DNA of 64,000 nt. Origin: Colletotrichum lupini (taxonomy: Eukaryota; Ascomycota; Sordariomycetes; Glomerellales; Glomerellaceae). The stretch's first letter is position 1; each line of letters begins with the position of its first letter. Shown here one piece after another: positions 22,996-34,691 of this stretch. A program made the translations under genes and the position numbers. The stretch covers positions 2,170,001 through 2,234,000 of the forward strand of contig NC_064678.1 of the NCBI RefSeq assembly GCF_023278565.1, read 5' to 3'. Below the pieces are notes generated by a model, which was not told where the DNA came from, did not search any database, and saw only the letters and a list, made by a program, of their open reading frames with translations.

Positions 22996-23951
22996 ATGGT
23001 AAGTCGCACCGCCGCTCGCTTTGCCTGTGTTCCGCGTCGACGAGGAAGAGGAGGAAATCTGTGCAATCGACGAAATTTCGACCCTGTTTGCAGCCGCCGA
23101 GACGATTCCCTTGCCCCTCGTCGAAAGAGGGTCGAAATTTCACGATGTCAAAGGAAGAGAAAAAACTGGACTTGTGACTGAATTATGTCACTCATGATGG
23201 TCGACCAAGAGGAGGAATAAGGAACATGCGGAACACATGGCGACATACAATGCTCGTTATATCCCAGAACCCAAAAGACTGACCCTTATCGTCACAAATT
23301 CAGGTTCGCTACGCCGCTCAAGAGATCGCCCCCGCGAAGTCGGCCCGCGCGCGCGGTGCCTACCTCCGTGTGTCCTTCAAGAACACCCGTGAGACCGCCC
23401 AGGCCATCAACGGCTGGAAGCTCCAGCGCGCCGTTACCTTCCTCGAGAACGTCTCCGAGAAGAAGGAGGCCGTCCCCTTCCGCCGCTACGCCGGCTCCAT
23501 CGGCCGCACCGCCCAGGGCAAGGCCTTCGGCGTCACCAAGGCCCGCTGGCCCGTCAAGTCCGCCGAGTTCCTCCTCGGCCTCCTCAAGAACGCCGAGTCC
23601 AACGCCGACGCCAAGGGCCTCGACACCGGCAACCTCGTCGTCAAGCACATCCAGGTCAACCAGGCCCCCAAGCAACGGAGACGCACATACCGTGCCCACG
23701 GTCGCGTATGTTTTATCACCCGAGTCTATCCTCTTAGAAGGAGAAGGATAGAGACCAGCAGCAGAAAGTGGACGAACTAACCCATGCCACAGATTAACCC
23801 CTACATGTCCAACCCCTGCCACATCGAGCTCATCCTCACCGAGGGCGAGGAGGTCGTCCAGAAGTCCGAGGCTGTCGCCGGTCGCGAGGACGTCCGCCTC
23901 AACTCCCGCCAGCGCGGTGCCCGCACCCGCCAGGCCATCACCGCCGCATAA
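22996..23951 (+). CDS. RPL17: 60S ribosomal protein L17 (uL22)
   Basis: Three exons: 22,996-22,998 (only the ATG), 23,304-23,705 and 23,793-23,951; 187 residues. The first intron is 305 nt and separates the start codon from the rest, a frequent arrangement in fungal ribosomal protein genes. The protein begins [11 protein letters not shown] and carries the uL22 hallmarks: [19 protein letters not shown], then [10 protein letters not shown] and [11 protein letters not shown], and the conserved basic [11 protein letters not shown] just before intron 2, followed by [15 protein letters not shown]. It lines the polypeptide exit tunnel of the large subunit. The C-terminus [22 protein letters not shown] is fungal-type. 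An unusual 14-bp inverted repeat lies in intron 1. Head-to-head with fibrillarin. Confidence 0.97.
23072..23141 (+). promoter_or_regulatory. inverted repeat in L17 intron 1
   Basis: GAAATTTCGACCCT (23,072-23,085) and its exact complement AGGGTCGAAATTTC (23,128-23,141) could form a 14-bp stem with a 42-nt loop in the pre-mRNA. The left arm also lies in a short palindrome, CGAAATTTCG. It sits about 75 nt from the 5' splice site. Confidence 0.6.
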
Positions 23952-24746
23952 ACGAACTTTCCAACTCTTTAATCTTTTAAGAAACGGATCTTCGATTTTT
24001 GTGGCGTGTGTGCGGTTCATGACGTGAGCAAAAAGGGTCGGCGCGAAGTGTGGACAAGCGCGGTACACCACAACAACCCCCCTGGGATGGATTTGGTCTT
24101 TGGGTCGTGGATGGATGCGTGGATTCAAATACAAAAAAGAACTTTGCGGCTTTTCATATGCTGGTGTACAGGAAGGCCATGGTCTCATGGCATTTAGGGA
24201 TTGGCATGCGAATTCACACGCGCAACGGTCTGCATGGGCCACCAATAAACAAACATGCAACAATGATTCCCCCATGGCGGTCCCTAGTTTACCATGATCG
24301 GCATCGGCATCGGCGTCAAACGGTTACGAGGAAATGCATTCAATTTTGGCTTGCTTCTGCATCAAATTACTACAATGTCGCGCCCTCTGTGATCAGTATG
24401 GAGTATTACGCTGCCCAACTCTTCGAGTCTTGAGGTTGTAATTCCTCCTATGGTCGGCCTAAAGAACAGTCATGTTCCCTGAATGCAACGTAAGAGACGC
24501 ATTTCAGCCCGGCTTACAGGTAATGATGACGATGATTGTGTTATCAACTTTTGATGTCTTCCTACTATAAGGTAAGGTGACTACGGAGTTATGGGTCCCT
24601 CATCCAGTCATTATCCCGCCCGCCTTTCCGTCCCAATTTTGAGCCCGTGGTATCTTTTGCCAAAAACGCAGAAAAATCAAAAGACTCCCGCAGCCCACCC
24701 AAATCCCAATCATTATACAGTTTTCACCGTAATCAAGCGGTGCAGC
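23952..24746. other. convergent 3' intergenic region
   Basis: Between the stops of L17 (+) and the F-box gene (-). No gene seen. An AAGGTAAGGT motif lies at 24,569-24,578 and TACGGAGT near 24,580. Confidence 0.8.
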
Positions 24747-27485
24747 TCAAACCTGCTCAGCCATCTTGGTAATCATGCCCGTGATTCGTCCTCTTCCAGG
24801 GTGAACAATCCCATCCCTCTTTGCAGCTTCAATAACCTCCTCGTCGTACACACCGGTCCACTCCGTGTCCATACCAAAGGCGGTCGAGAGGTTGAAGTGC
24901 TCCTGGTTGCTGATATAATTGGTGATCTTAGCCGCCAGCCTGTCGCCGCAAGACTGCATGAAGGGCATGAGCTCCCGCCGACGCGCAGTCACTTCCGCAG
25001 GCTCTTGCCACGGAGACGTGGTTGGCATGATGCTATGATTGTCAACCATCGGGATGTCCAGGACCACGTAGCCGCAGGACTTGAGCGAGATGTGGTGGAT
25101 ACTGAGCAGCTCCTTCTCCCTGACGAGACTGTGCGGCCGCGGCAAGAGCGAGAATCCGTCATCTTTCCGTACAATATCGTCCACCCAATCCTCTTCGTCA
25201 TCCTGGAAACCTTGACCGACCATGATCTCTTGAATCGGTGGAGTCGGTGCGAGACGTTCAATGATGCCAGCCCAAGACAGCAGTCGAGGCTGTCTTAGTC
25301 GCATCCTACCCCAGCCGGCCATTGGATCAGGTGGAGGCGGAGGCGGCACCGCGTTGTTCGCCACATTGGCGATTTGCGGAAGAGGTTGCTGCATCATCAT
25401 GCCAGCCAGATGCGCCGGCAAGATGCCAGGAGCATGCAGCGGGCCCTGAGGGATCACCACTCCGGCCGGAACCCCTGGCGCACCCCCGAAGCCCGGGTTG
25501 GCTTGCGGTTGAAGAGGTGCCGGCGGCAACGGAGGCGCCTGATTCTGACCCGCGGCTTGCGCACCTTGAGCCTGGCCATGTCCGTGAAGTACAATGCCTG
25601 GACCATGTGCCGGGCCAATAACGAGTGCAGGTCCAAAGGCATTCTCGGCACCAGGATTTCTCGTAGGCGCGCCCGTGAGAGAGACACTTTCGAGTTCCAA
25701 CTTCTCCAGAGACTGCGATCCCATTGTTCGTAGAACCTGTAGAAAGACGTGAGGCGCCGAGTAGCAGTTCTTGAGCGACAGGTGTCTGATGTGCGGTAGA
25801 GTGAGCAAGGCGTCTGGCGACTTGGCACCTTCAGGATGAACCATCTGCATCGGGTCGCAGAACGGAGCGGGAAGCACGTATTGATTCCGCTGGGTGATGC
25901 CGGGTGCGAACTCGCCACCGCAAATCCACTCAAAATGGAGGAATTTGATGTTGAACTGTGCCGCGATGTGGTCCTGAATCAAACGGTGGACCTTGGTCAC
26001 CGCCTTGACAGGCGAGACGAAGTCGTCCTCGACGCAACCAGGGGCGACTTTAGAAACCTGGCGCCAATCGGCTACAACAGCAAGGGCAACGTTGGTTAGG
26101 TTGGGCAGACTCTGCCAGAAATCCGACCTCTGGAACATGTAGACGTGGCTACTTGGAATCTTGGCGATCGTGAGGGTCGTCAAAGCATTAAAGCTATTCA
26201 TTCGGGCGTTGTCGATGAGGGCGAGGACATAAGATTGAATGAGAGCCCTGTGGGCCCATTCCAGCTCCAGCAGCATCTCCTTCTGAGCTCTAGTCAGATT
26301 CCTGGGCTGCAGTGGATGGCCAGCCGTGAGCTCATTAAGCACAGTGGCCGCCGCTCTCGCCTCAGCGTTTGCCTCGGCAATCTCATCATCATGGTCGGGA
26401 GGATCGAAATCAGCCGCATTGAAGAACGGAGCAGGTTGACCCTGGGCGATGAGTTGGGCAATGTTGGCAAGGTTGTGCTGGTTGGCGTGAGCAGCTACGT
26501 TGGCGCGAGCATCTGCGGTGGTCTGGGCTGCTTGGGCGGCCGCATGGGCAGCGGCGGCAGCAGCAGCGGCGGTACGTTCGTCAAAGTCAATGTTAGTGAG
26601 TGACACGTTCTCGGTGCTCAAGAGTATAGCAATCGCGTCCTTAGCCTGCGCCTGCGTGTACCCGGCATTCGTGACCATGGCCTCCAGCACCGTGTACTTG
26701 AAATCTCGAGGACTCTCGAAGGCGAGCTTTCGGGCGTTCATAGAGTCCGAGTCGGCTCGCGCTAGGCGTCGCTGCAGGTTTCGGTATCGCAGATTGCGAA
26801 GGCCAAAGACCGGGTGAGGCAGAGGAGGGCTCTCCAACTGTTGGTCGGGTCCGAGAAGGTAGCCCAGCCCGGCATCGCAACACAGCCCAAGCTCCTGAAC
26901 CTGAACCAGGCACTTCAAGGCCTCTGTCATGGACGCTGTCTCATCGGCAGTCTGCTCAAGCCCCTCAAGCTCCGCATATCGGTTATACGACTCATGAGGC
27001 CAGCGGTAGATACCCCAGTACGAGGTAACGGCTTGCTGGGTCGGCTTGATGGGAGGGTAGGCGAGGCTCTCCTCATCCAGCTCAAGCGACAAGGCAAATC
27101 GAAGAATATGCTCGCCGAAAGACTGGAAAATGCGCATGCCACTGGAGAAGAGGGTGTCCTTTCCAAGTTGAGGCTGGCCTTGACCTCCATCGTCCAGGTA
27201 CTTCTGCTTTCTCGCCTTGTACATCTCCGATCGGAAAGGAACCACAACGTTGCGGAAGTACTTGGATGAAATCATCTTGTCAAACTCGTGGTTGACCAAG
27301 CGGAGGTTCTTAACATCCGGTCGCGAAAGGTAGGTGGTGATTTCGTCAAAGATCTCAACTGGGACCCGGCCAATGGGCCAGGTGAGCTGGGGAGGGTCTG
27401 AAGCCATGGCACTCTGTCCTCGTATCCGCCGGCGTTTGCGGGGCATTTCCGAAGAAGCAGGTGCCCTTCTGTTCATTTCGACCAT
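24747..27485 (-). CDS. F-box-like protein, 912 residues
   Basis: Single exon, 912 residues. After a basic N-terminus with a nuclear-signal-like PRKRRRIRG, an F-box-like domain lies at about 36-82 (WPIGRVPVEIFDEITTYLSR, then VKNLRLVNHEFD). The remainder is unlike annotated substrate domains: LRR-like or helical segments, an Ala-rich tract at about 306-335, and a Pro/Gly/His-rich, low-complexity stretch in the last third, followed by a conserved-looking end. The F-box would bind Skp1 in an SCF ubiquitin ligase; the substrate is unknown. ATGs at codons 4, 14 and 27 are alternative starts, the last just before the F-box. The uninterrupted frame over 2.7 kb makes the gene itself secure. Confidence 0.85.
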   Translation of the reverse strand: MVEMNRRAPASSEMPRKRRRIRGQSAMASDPPQLTWPIGRVPVEIFDEITTYLSRPDVKNLRLVNHEFDKMISSKYFRNVVVPFRSEMYKARKQKYLDDGGQGQPQLGKDTLFSSGMRIFQSFGEHILRFALSLELDEESLAYPPIKPTQQAVTSYWGIYRWPHESYNRYAELEGLEQTADETASMTEALKCLVQVQELGLCCDAGLGYLLGPDQQLESPPLPHPVFGLRNLRYRNLQRRLARADSDSMNARKLAFESPRDFKYTVLEAMVTNAGYTQAQAKDAIAILLSTENVSLTNIDFDERTAAAAAAAAHAAAQAAQTTADARANVAAHANQHNLANIAQLIAQGQPAPFFNAADFDPPDHDDEIAEANAEARAAATVLNELTAGHPLQPRNLTRAQKEMLLELEWAHRALIQSYVLALIDNARMNSFNALTTLTIAKIPSSHVYMFQRSDFWQSLPNLTNVALAVVADWRQVSKVAPGCVEDDFVSPVKAVTKVHRLIQDHIAAQFNIKFLHFEWICGGEFAPGITQRNQYVLPAPFCDPMQMVHPEGAKSPDALLTLPHIRHLSLKNCYSAPHVFLQVLRTMGSQSLEKLELESVSLTGAPTRNPGAENAFGPALVIGPAHGPGIVLHGHGQAQGAQAAGQNQAPPLPPAPLQPQANPGFGGAPGVPAGVVIPQGPLHAPGILPAHLAGMMMQQPLPQIANVANNAVPPPPPPDPMAGWGRMRLRQPRLLSWAGIIERLAPTPPIQEIMVGQGFQDDEEDWVDDIVRKDDGFSLLPRPHSLVREKELLSIHHISLKSCGYVVLDIPMVDNHSIMPTTSPWQEPAEVTARRRELMPFMQSCGDRLAAKITNYISNQEHFNLSTAFGMDTEWTGVYDEEVIEAAKRDGIVHPGRGRITGMITKMAEQV

Positions 27486-28875
27486 GAATTAACCAAGCAT
27501 GGGTGAGCTTGGCTGGCTGGACTCGGGGTCGGTTGTCGAGGCTTAGTGAGGGAGTCGGAGGAGCTCGGTATTCATCGGTCGCTCGGCAGTGGGCTGTCGG
27601 GTCGGACGATTCGGACAATGGAATGGGAGACTGTAGGAATATTATGCTTGACAGTGGCCTATCCCAAAGTCGAGGGAATATTGGCTATTGATACCAATGA
27701 GTGGTTCGCTGGATAATTGTGCTTCGTGGCTGCAGGAGCGCTTGATCGGATGCAAAAATCGATCAAAGAACGAGTTGCGGGCGATCGAGCAATCGTCAAA
27801 AGGATCACAATCGTCTTGGCTAGGAAGTTAGCAATAATGCATTATGATGAAAGATTTATTTGCTGTTTGCGTACCTGGCTATTGACGATGCGCAACAAAT
27901 AATGTGAGCAATCGGCTCAAAGAGATATTTGGTTGAAGCGGGATGTTGAAGCAATGAATTGGACAAAAAAATCACAGTGGAGAGGTGACAGTCCACGAAA
28001 GTTCTTTGCAAAGCGCAGCCAGCAGGAGCCGAGAAAAGTGAAGTCACTGGTGGCAGGTGCCCAGGTCGGAGGTTTGTGAGACCACTTTTTAGCGTCACCT
28101 CAGACAAAAGAAGCTAAGTCATTGGCTGTTCGGATCAGCGTGTGGCCCTAAGGTGGGACGCTTTCCTAGGGATCAGCGAGTACCTTACCTCAGCCCTTTC
28201 AGGTGTTCAACATGGGATTGTTTGGCAGTCGCGATCCGCTGTGCTTTTGGCGGGGTGCTTCTGGCAAGGACCGGGGCGGGGCTACCGAGGTGGTGGACCC
28301 AGTCAGGGTCTACCTGAGGCTGAGTCTAGACTTGCTCCGAGTGACACTGATTCTTCCTTCTACTTATCTCATCCACCTCATTGATCGATTGTTTTCATTC
28401 CCTTGGGGGCCTTGACTGATTCGTTACATTGCAGTTTGCTTATCCTACGAATGCGGCAGGCACTTCTCATGAGTTTGGCCTCTAAATTGACAAAGTATGA
28501 CGAAAGGGAGGCTTGTTGAGTTCACGCCGTTTACGGATTCGAACATCTTCACCCTGTTGGTCTCCCTGCCTGTGAACATCAGAACAAACATTCACTCCTG
28601 CATTAACACAAACCCCTCGATGGGCTCCACAAGACTCAACAGACGACCATTCCATTACGAGTGTTATCTAGCGGCTTCAGTCTACTGGCCGACCTAATTT
28701 CCAGCCACAGCACAACAGTTCATCAATAGGATGATGACCCATATAATTGCCGTGGGAATACATGATGGTATATCGAATAAGAACAAACTATGACATATTT
28801 CTGCGGAACCCAAAAAACACCTCCAACGCCTTTCGAATCAGAACAATTGTTTCTCTGTCGTAGAACTGGTGCTAA
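27486..28875. other. intergenic, no supported gene
   Basis: Upstream of the F-box gene and downstream of the DUF3455 gene. Open frames are all under 90 codons and overlap. No RNA gene seen. Confidence 0.6.
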
Positions 28876-29814
28876 TCAAGCGGGTACGGTCTCATTGGGC
28901 GGGCCCAGAAAAGAACCAATATCTAAAGTTTCTTGTAAGTCAAATTGATCCATACAATCTCGACCAGGGATGATTTCGACATACTGTGTAGCGTACTGGA
29001 CTTCAATATTAGCAGCCTGGCCCTGGCACGAAGCCGGCGCGCTGCCGCCGACGGTGTGTATCCTGTACACCTCCTGGACGTCTCCGGTGCTGGGCTCGAC
29101 GGTACGCAGCCGGAGCCAGGGAACTGCCGCCTCGCCGTGCTGGCCGGACTGAGCCGTGAGGGGCGCGGGCATGGACGCGTTTTTTGCGCAGTACGAGTCG
29201 CCGACAGACGCGCCGTCGTTCTCGAGCATGAAGAGCGGGACGCCCTTTCCGGTGAAGAGGTGGTGGCCCGAAATGGCGAGGTTGCTCGGCCCCAGGCGGC
29301 GGTTCGTCTCCTCCTCGGTGAGGTTGAAGTCCATGGCTACGACGGGCAGCTTGTCGAGCAGGTCCGGGTACAGGGAGCCGACGCAGCTGGCGTTGAAGAG
29401 GGTCGCGACGGCGCCGGTGGCGACGGGGACGGCTGTCGAGTTGCTGGTGTCGCAGGTGTAGTTCTGGGTGCCACGGCCGATGGCGATGTGCATGAGAGTG
29501 AGGCCGTCTCTAGGCTTGCCGAGAGTCTGGGTTGCGGCTGGGCATGTGGTGTTAGTGTATGCAGATCTTTCTGGTTCTTACCAGGCCGCGGGATCTCTCA
29601 ACTCACCTTCAGGTAGCTTAGCCGTGGAGAGGTCGCAGACTGGTGCGGTTGACAGATACTTGGTGGCCTGAACCTTGGTCGCCAGCATGTTGAAGTACTC
29701 GGAGATTTGCTCGATGCTACCCGGCAACGCGGCCTGGAGGTTAAGCGTGGGGTAGGTTGGCGCAGCAAGGGCAAGGGATGCTAGAGCCGGCACCAACAGT
29801 GTTGAGCAACGCAT
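28876..29814 (-). CDS. secreted DUF3455 protein
   Basis: Two exons: 29,814-29,607 and 29,537-28,876, with a 69-nt intron (GTGAGT...CAG); 289 residues. A signal peptide is visible at 1 to about 18 (CSTLLVPALASLALA), with cleavage likely near AAP. The mature part has the DUF3455 pattern: GKPRDGLTLMHIAIGRGTQNYTC, then GAVATLFNASC, a GHHLFTGKGVPLF block, VPWLRLRTVE, and VYRIHTVGGSAPASC before VQYATQYVEI. Cysteines recur in the usual places, consistent with disulfides. These proteins are widespread in filamentous fungi and are sometimes mislabelled malate dehydrogenase; the function is unknown. The ATG was chosen because the frame upstream is AT-rich 5' leader without signal-peptide character. Confidence 0.88.
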
Positions 29815-31787
29815 ATTGGTTATATATAATTGCGTGAATTGGTTAGGTGTGATAATGTGGAGTAGAATAGGGCGGATGTCAATGTATTCGATGATGTTCG
29901 GTTGTTGGTTGTTGGTGTTGGTGATTATGCTTCGTTCCCCAGAAGAGTGGAAATATCGAACCAGAATTTCAAGCAAGTAAAAGCCCAAACGAAACCAATG
30001 AAATACGAGACTAGGAAATAATGAAAAAACCCAAGAAAAACCGAAGCAGATTCGTCGCTCGATATATGAGATGAACCGTGGTAGATGGAAGGGGTGGGCT
30101 ACACAAGTTCCGTTGTGCAAGCGGGCAGCCGTTTCTAATATACCACGACATACTCAAATCGCTTACCTCCTCCCACCCCGGCGGCAAAGAAACGGCCACC
30201 AATGCATCTCATTAGGGCCCTAGGTTCCTGACCTGCCCAGAATGGCATGGTATCAATGGAGGGTTACAAAAAAAGATGGCGGGGGGGGGAGGGGAAGGAT
30301 AGCCGGGGGAGGGGGGAAGAGTCTGCCGCCGTGGTGTGCGAGGCAACGGCTCGGTATTCGCAGCGGCTGCCATGGTTCAAGACTGGCAGCCGCCATGCCA
30401 TGCAACCGTACGACGGGCGGGAAGAGGGCATGAGGGACGAGGATGGGAGCGAGGACGAATGAGTGGAATGGCAGAGATGCAAGTAATACCAGCGGGGTGT
30501 GTGGATGCCAGGCGATCTTCGCCGGGGTCAGGGGAGGTGCAAGCGCCCGGCCCGCTTCAAACGGCCTCGTTGTGTGGTGACAAGTAGCGACGCGCTCCAC
30601 GTTTTTGAAGGTGGTGTCGTGCTGCTCGCTGCTCAGGACTCGAGGATTCGAGGTCGCGGCCGTGTAGTTCTGTCTTTTTCTATGGACTCCAGTTGAGATT
30701 GGGTTACTTACCTAAGGTATTTGAGATACTACGGCGATATCGTTTTGGACAAGAGGACTATCTATGCGAGTAAAGATGCCTTAGTGAAGACGACTCGACG
30801 TGTCATCTTCTGGCCGCTGTATACCCTACCTAGGTATTACATACCTTTCAGTCCGCCTTTGTCCTTCTTGATCCGTCTGTTCATTTGCATCAGAATGGTG
30901 AGTATCGATGAAAGACGAGGCCTGCCTCATCTGGACTTTGACCGAGTATGTATCTCTCTCTGTGTGCATACCCATGTGGGTGTCCTTCGAAATAACGAAC
31001 CACGGCGGCTAGAAACCTGAAATAGCAACAAGAGAGATCGCGTCAACCCTCACATCTGATAGGCCAAACCACCTGAGATTACCCATGGACGGTACCACCT
31101 TCGTGCACCTTGCCAAAAAAAAAAAAGTTGTACCCGTCTCTGGCCCGGCGACGCGCCCACGTTGCATGTACCCGCTCTTGTACATTTCCCAAGGTCAGGT
31201 TTGCTTTCTTTTGCCGCGCTCCCAACCAGGGCCGCGACAACCTCTCATTGGTTCCAAGGTCCATGTCCCCACCCGGGCCGCGCAGACGGGCCAGCGTCAA
31301 ACGGGAATCTCTCGTCGAATGGGAATCGTCGCTGGTCTTTTGGGACATTTGGGTGGCAGCTCGGGACTGGAGAAAGCCTTCCACCCTACCTTAGGTTGAA
31401 GCGGGAAGGAAAACCTAGAATAGAACATCGCGGTGGACCGGTGGGGAGCCACGCTTTCCCACGCTGCTTGACGCCATCTAAGGTAAGGTATGATCTCGAC
31501 CAGATGATCTCGGATAATGCAACAAAGTTCCCGTTCATCCCCGGTAGCTAAAATTCAAAGTAATCTGGAATCTGTGTTCTGACAAGATCCCTCACTAAGC
31601 CAAGTTAAAGTACTGCCGCGGTTCATACCACATGTCCTAACGCCCAATCGTACAGTTGTCGGTGAAAACAAGTTTTATGCATACAGTTTTCGCCCACATA
31701 GAGTCGTTCGTCGCTGGCTTAATCGACATCCATCACGTTTCCCTCCCTCTCGGCGTCACTTTAAGTAGACACCTTACTGACTAACGT
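29815..31787. other. intergenic, no supported gene
   Basis: Contains the presumed promoter of the DUF3455 gene (29,815-30,200) and otherwise only short overlapping frames. A G-rich patch lies at 30,280-30,320, an A-run at about 31,116-31,127, a TACCTAGGTA palindrome at 30,827-30,836 and an AAGGTAAGGT motif at 31,480-31,489. Confidence 0.6.
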
Positions 31788-34122
31788 CTAGTGCCCACTG
31801 AACCCCTCCTCTTGCCAGTCGCCGTGGCCGTTTCCGGCCCCTCCCTTGAGGCCCCCGGCGCCCGCGGCGGCGGCTCCTGCTACCGACTTGCCAAGGTTGC
31901 TGGCGTGCTGCTCCACGTCCACCGTGCCGAGCCAGTATAGCGAGCAGAAGACGAGTAAATGCAACGCGACACAGTATGCCGCAAATAGATTTCTACTAGT
32001 CCGAGAGGCCAGCACCATCCGCGTCACTGAGTATACCACTCGTTCGGGGAAGCTCATTCGCTTGTAGGCCCTAGCAGACTCCCGCCCTCGGAAAGCGGCA
32101 AATGGCGAAATATTCGATTCGTATGCCTTTTTGTATCTGTCCATTGTAATTCCCGGGTTGCCGCTGCCTCCAATGGAGACCGTGGAAGGGTTCGGGTTAG
32201 ATGAGAATGCCGCTGAAGACGACGTTGCTGAAGGTCCGGCCCGATTGTATGTCGAGACGTACCTCGTCTTCTCGTAAAGACTGAGATTGTCCTTTTGAAG
32301 AGCTGATACTTCTTGTCTCAGCTGGGAGACGGTGCGATGCGTGTCCGACAACTCGCTTTCTAGTTCGGCAATTCGCTTTTTGAAACGGTCACGTTGGGCT
32401 GTGATCATTGGCAGAATGCCAGAGCCGCCGCCCATGGGCTCTCCTCCACCACCCATACGTGGGTCAATTCCGCTGATGATGGACGATGTTGGCGAAACTC
32501 TTCCACCACCACCACCTCCTCCCCTTCGTCCCGGGGCAATTGATGGGGCGTAGCGGTTGAATGTTCCTGCCACCGACGCGCCGGAAGGGAATGCGTTGGA
32601 CGACTCTGACTGCAGCGTCGCGAGGTCGTTCTCGAGTCGCTCGTTTAGTTTCTGCGACTTTTCGAGGTCCATATTCGTTCGCGACATTTCCTCCTGGAGG
32701 TCAGAGAGCTTAGTCTGTAAGTCTTGGTGGGAAACGCGCAGGATCGTCAGCTCGTCACCGAGCTTCTTGTTCCGTGCCAAGAGGAGCTTCTCCAAAGTGT
32801 CACTTTGGCCCTTGGACTCTGTGGCACTTTCGACCACATCCTTCAAATCATCATCGTCGCCTGTGGAAAACTCGATGCTCTTGAGTACCTCAAGCTCCTG
32901 CTTCACGTCGTCGTAGTCACTCCACTTCTGCACCTTGGACTTGAGGTTGTCCCTTTCTTCCTTTAGCAGGCCAACCTCTCTCTCCAAGCTGCGCAGCCTG
33001 GAATCCAGATCACGCTTCAGCCCCTCCTTCTCAACCCTGCTAGCATCGAGTTTCCGGATGAGTGATGAGTTTTCCGACCGCATGCGCATGTAAGCAGGGT
33101 CGTCTTCCAAGGATGTGGGCGTCTGAGTGGTGGCGGATGACTTTGCCTGTGCCAGTTCCAGTCGCAGTTGCTCGTTCCGGGCCTCGATCTCGGCCAGCCG
33201 CTGACTGGTCCGGTCAAGGTCTGAGTGAAGCATCTCGATTTCGGCACTGGTGACGTGGCCTGCCTGGCCTTCCGCATCCCCATCGTCTGTCTTTCCGAGG
33301 CGCTGGTTGACTTCGTAGCTCGCCTTGATCTCGGTGAGCAGACGCTCCTGGTTCTCAACCTTTTCTTCCAACGTCTTCTCCTTCGCGGCCCAGTTGTCCT
33401 TCTTTTCGTCGAGCACTGCCACCCACGAAGCCTCCACCTCCTTTACCTTGCTATCCAGATTGTTTTCGAGCTCCCTCTTCGCGGCAGATTCTGTCTGCAG
33501 CTTGCTCTCGGTATCCTCCAGCTGGGTCGTCAGCTTAGCGACGGACTTTTGCAGGTGCTGATTTTCCTCAGTCAGCTTCGGAAGAGTGTCTTCAGACACG
33601 AGCATGGAGTCGACCGACGCTTCAAGAAGCGGGTATGGATCAGGCGCATCGGATAAGGATGTGTAAGTCTGGAGGAAGGCCGAGTTGATTGACTTTGAGT
33701 GGTTCGTAAGGAGATCGATGAAGGTTTGGTACGCTTTTCGTTTAGTAAGAGCAACACTTCGGCAATGAAGACGCCGTACCTTTCAACAGGCCTTTGATCT
33801 CGCCCAGCTTTGTTGCATCATCGAGCTTCCTGAAGTCCTTTGTTTTCTGGGCTAGTTCCTTTCTCTGGACGGTCGAGTCTCGCTGGTATGTGACAATCTC
33901 GGAGGCGGTGTTGTCGAGGTTTGCGACGAGGTTCGTGTAGTCGATAGCTAGCTCGGTCAGACTATGTTTTCAAAGTTATAGCCAATGGGTTCCCTCACTT
34001 CTCCAGGCCGAGATGGCATGCTGGAATTTGTTGCCGCCCTCGGGCAGGTTGGGAGTGTCCGAAGGTGCCTCTGGCTGCGGCGCGTTGGCATTGGCCGCCA
34101 GGACGGATTCTACGTCTGCCAT
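31788..34122 (-). CDS. COY1: Golgi coiled-coil protein CASP (Coy1 orthologue)
   Basis: Three exons: 34,122-33,999, 33,947-33,780 and 33,733-31,788, with introns of 51 and 46 nt; 745 residues. The N-terminal part (AWRTIDYTNLVANLDNTASE, then QRDSTVQRKELAQKTKDFRK) and the VDSMLVSEDTLPKLTEEN segment are typical of the family. A long coiled coil runs through most of the protein. The conserved C-terminal domain includes SPFAAFRGRE and FPERVVYSVTRMVLASR, then one membrane anchor (about 679-702) and a short Gly/Ala-rich lumenal tail. It acts as a tail-anchored golgin in retrograde traffic within the Golgi. Acceptor 1 was taken at GCTAG because the nearer TAG brings a stop; intron 2 has a good branch site (TTACTAAAC). 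Divergent from the Vps3-like gene. Confidence 0.93.
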
Positions 34123-34691
34123 GTTGAGTCGGTTTTCTCGGTCGCAATTTGAATAATGATCACTTCATCACCGGGAGACCATGGAACTCCAAGAAGTCGA
34201 GGTTGACGGCGGGGTTGAAGAGTTGTTTCAATCCGCCAGTGTCCGTTGTAGCTGTTGTCGTTCGGTACAGATCGAAAGTGTTTCGACTGAGCTCGCTGGT
34301 TCGGGGAACGTGTTCCCTTTCCGGGCAGCAAGTTGATTGGCTGCGCACGGCATGCAGGGGTTCAGAGGCAGCAACAGCTCGTCGTTTCCGTCCCTACGGG
34401 GCCGCCCCAGGCACATGCCTGCGCCAGTACCTTTAGCACAGCGACCCGGTTATCCAGGATAGGTGGGCTACGTAATCCGCCTATGGTTAGGTTAGCTGTA
34501 GGTACCTAAGGTGATGGATGTACCTACACTACTCCGTACCTCTGGACCATGTCATCAGATTACCAGCCCAGCTTCGGAGCTTCCCAGCTGCATCATATTC
34601 CCAGCAGAACGACCCTTTCACGCCTCGAGACGACCGTCGCATGAGCTCGACAATGGCATTACGGCACTCATGATAGTACGACTGATTTAAC
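34123..34691. promoter_or_regulatory. shared divergent promoter, CASP / Vps3-like
   Basis: 569 bases between the start codons of two membrane-traffic genes. Contains GATTGGC (a reverse CCAAT-type box) near 34,335 and TACTCCGTAC at 34,530-34,539. A TACCTAGGTA palindrome straddles the exon 1/intron 1 border of the + gene (34,851-34,860). Confidence 0.6.

Noticed and set aside
23189..23282. C/D snoRNA in L17 intron 1
   Set aside because: C-box-like ATGATGG is imperfect, no terminal stem or clear D' box; kept only as a side remark in the intron finding.
23292..24275. 327-codon frame on the - strand over L17
   Set aside because: Antisense shadow of the L17 exons, which have strong codon bias; Gly/Leu/Val/Ala-rich and matches nothing.
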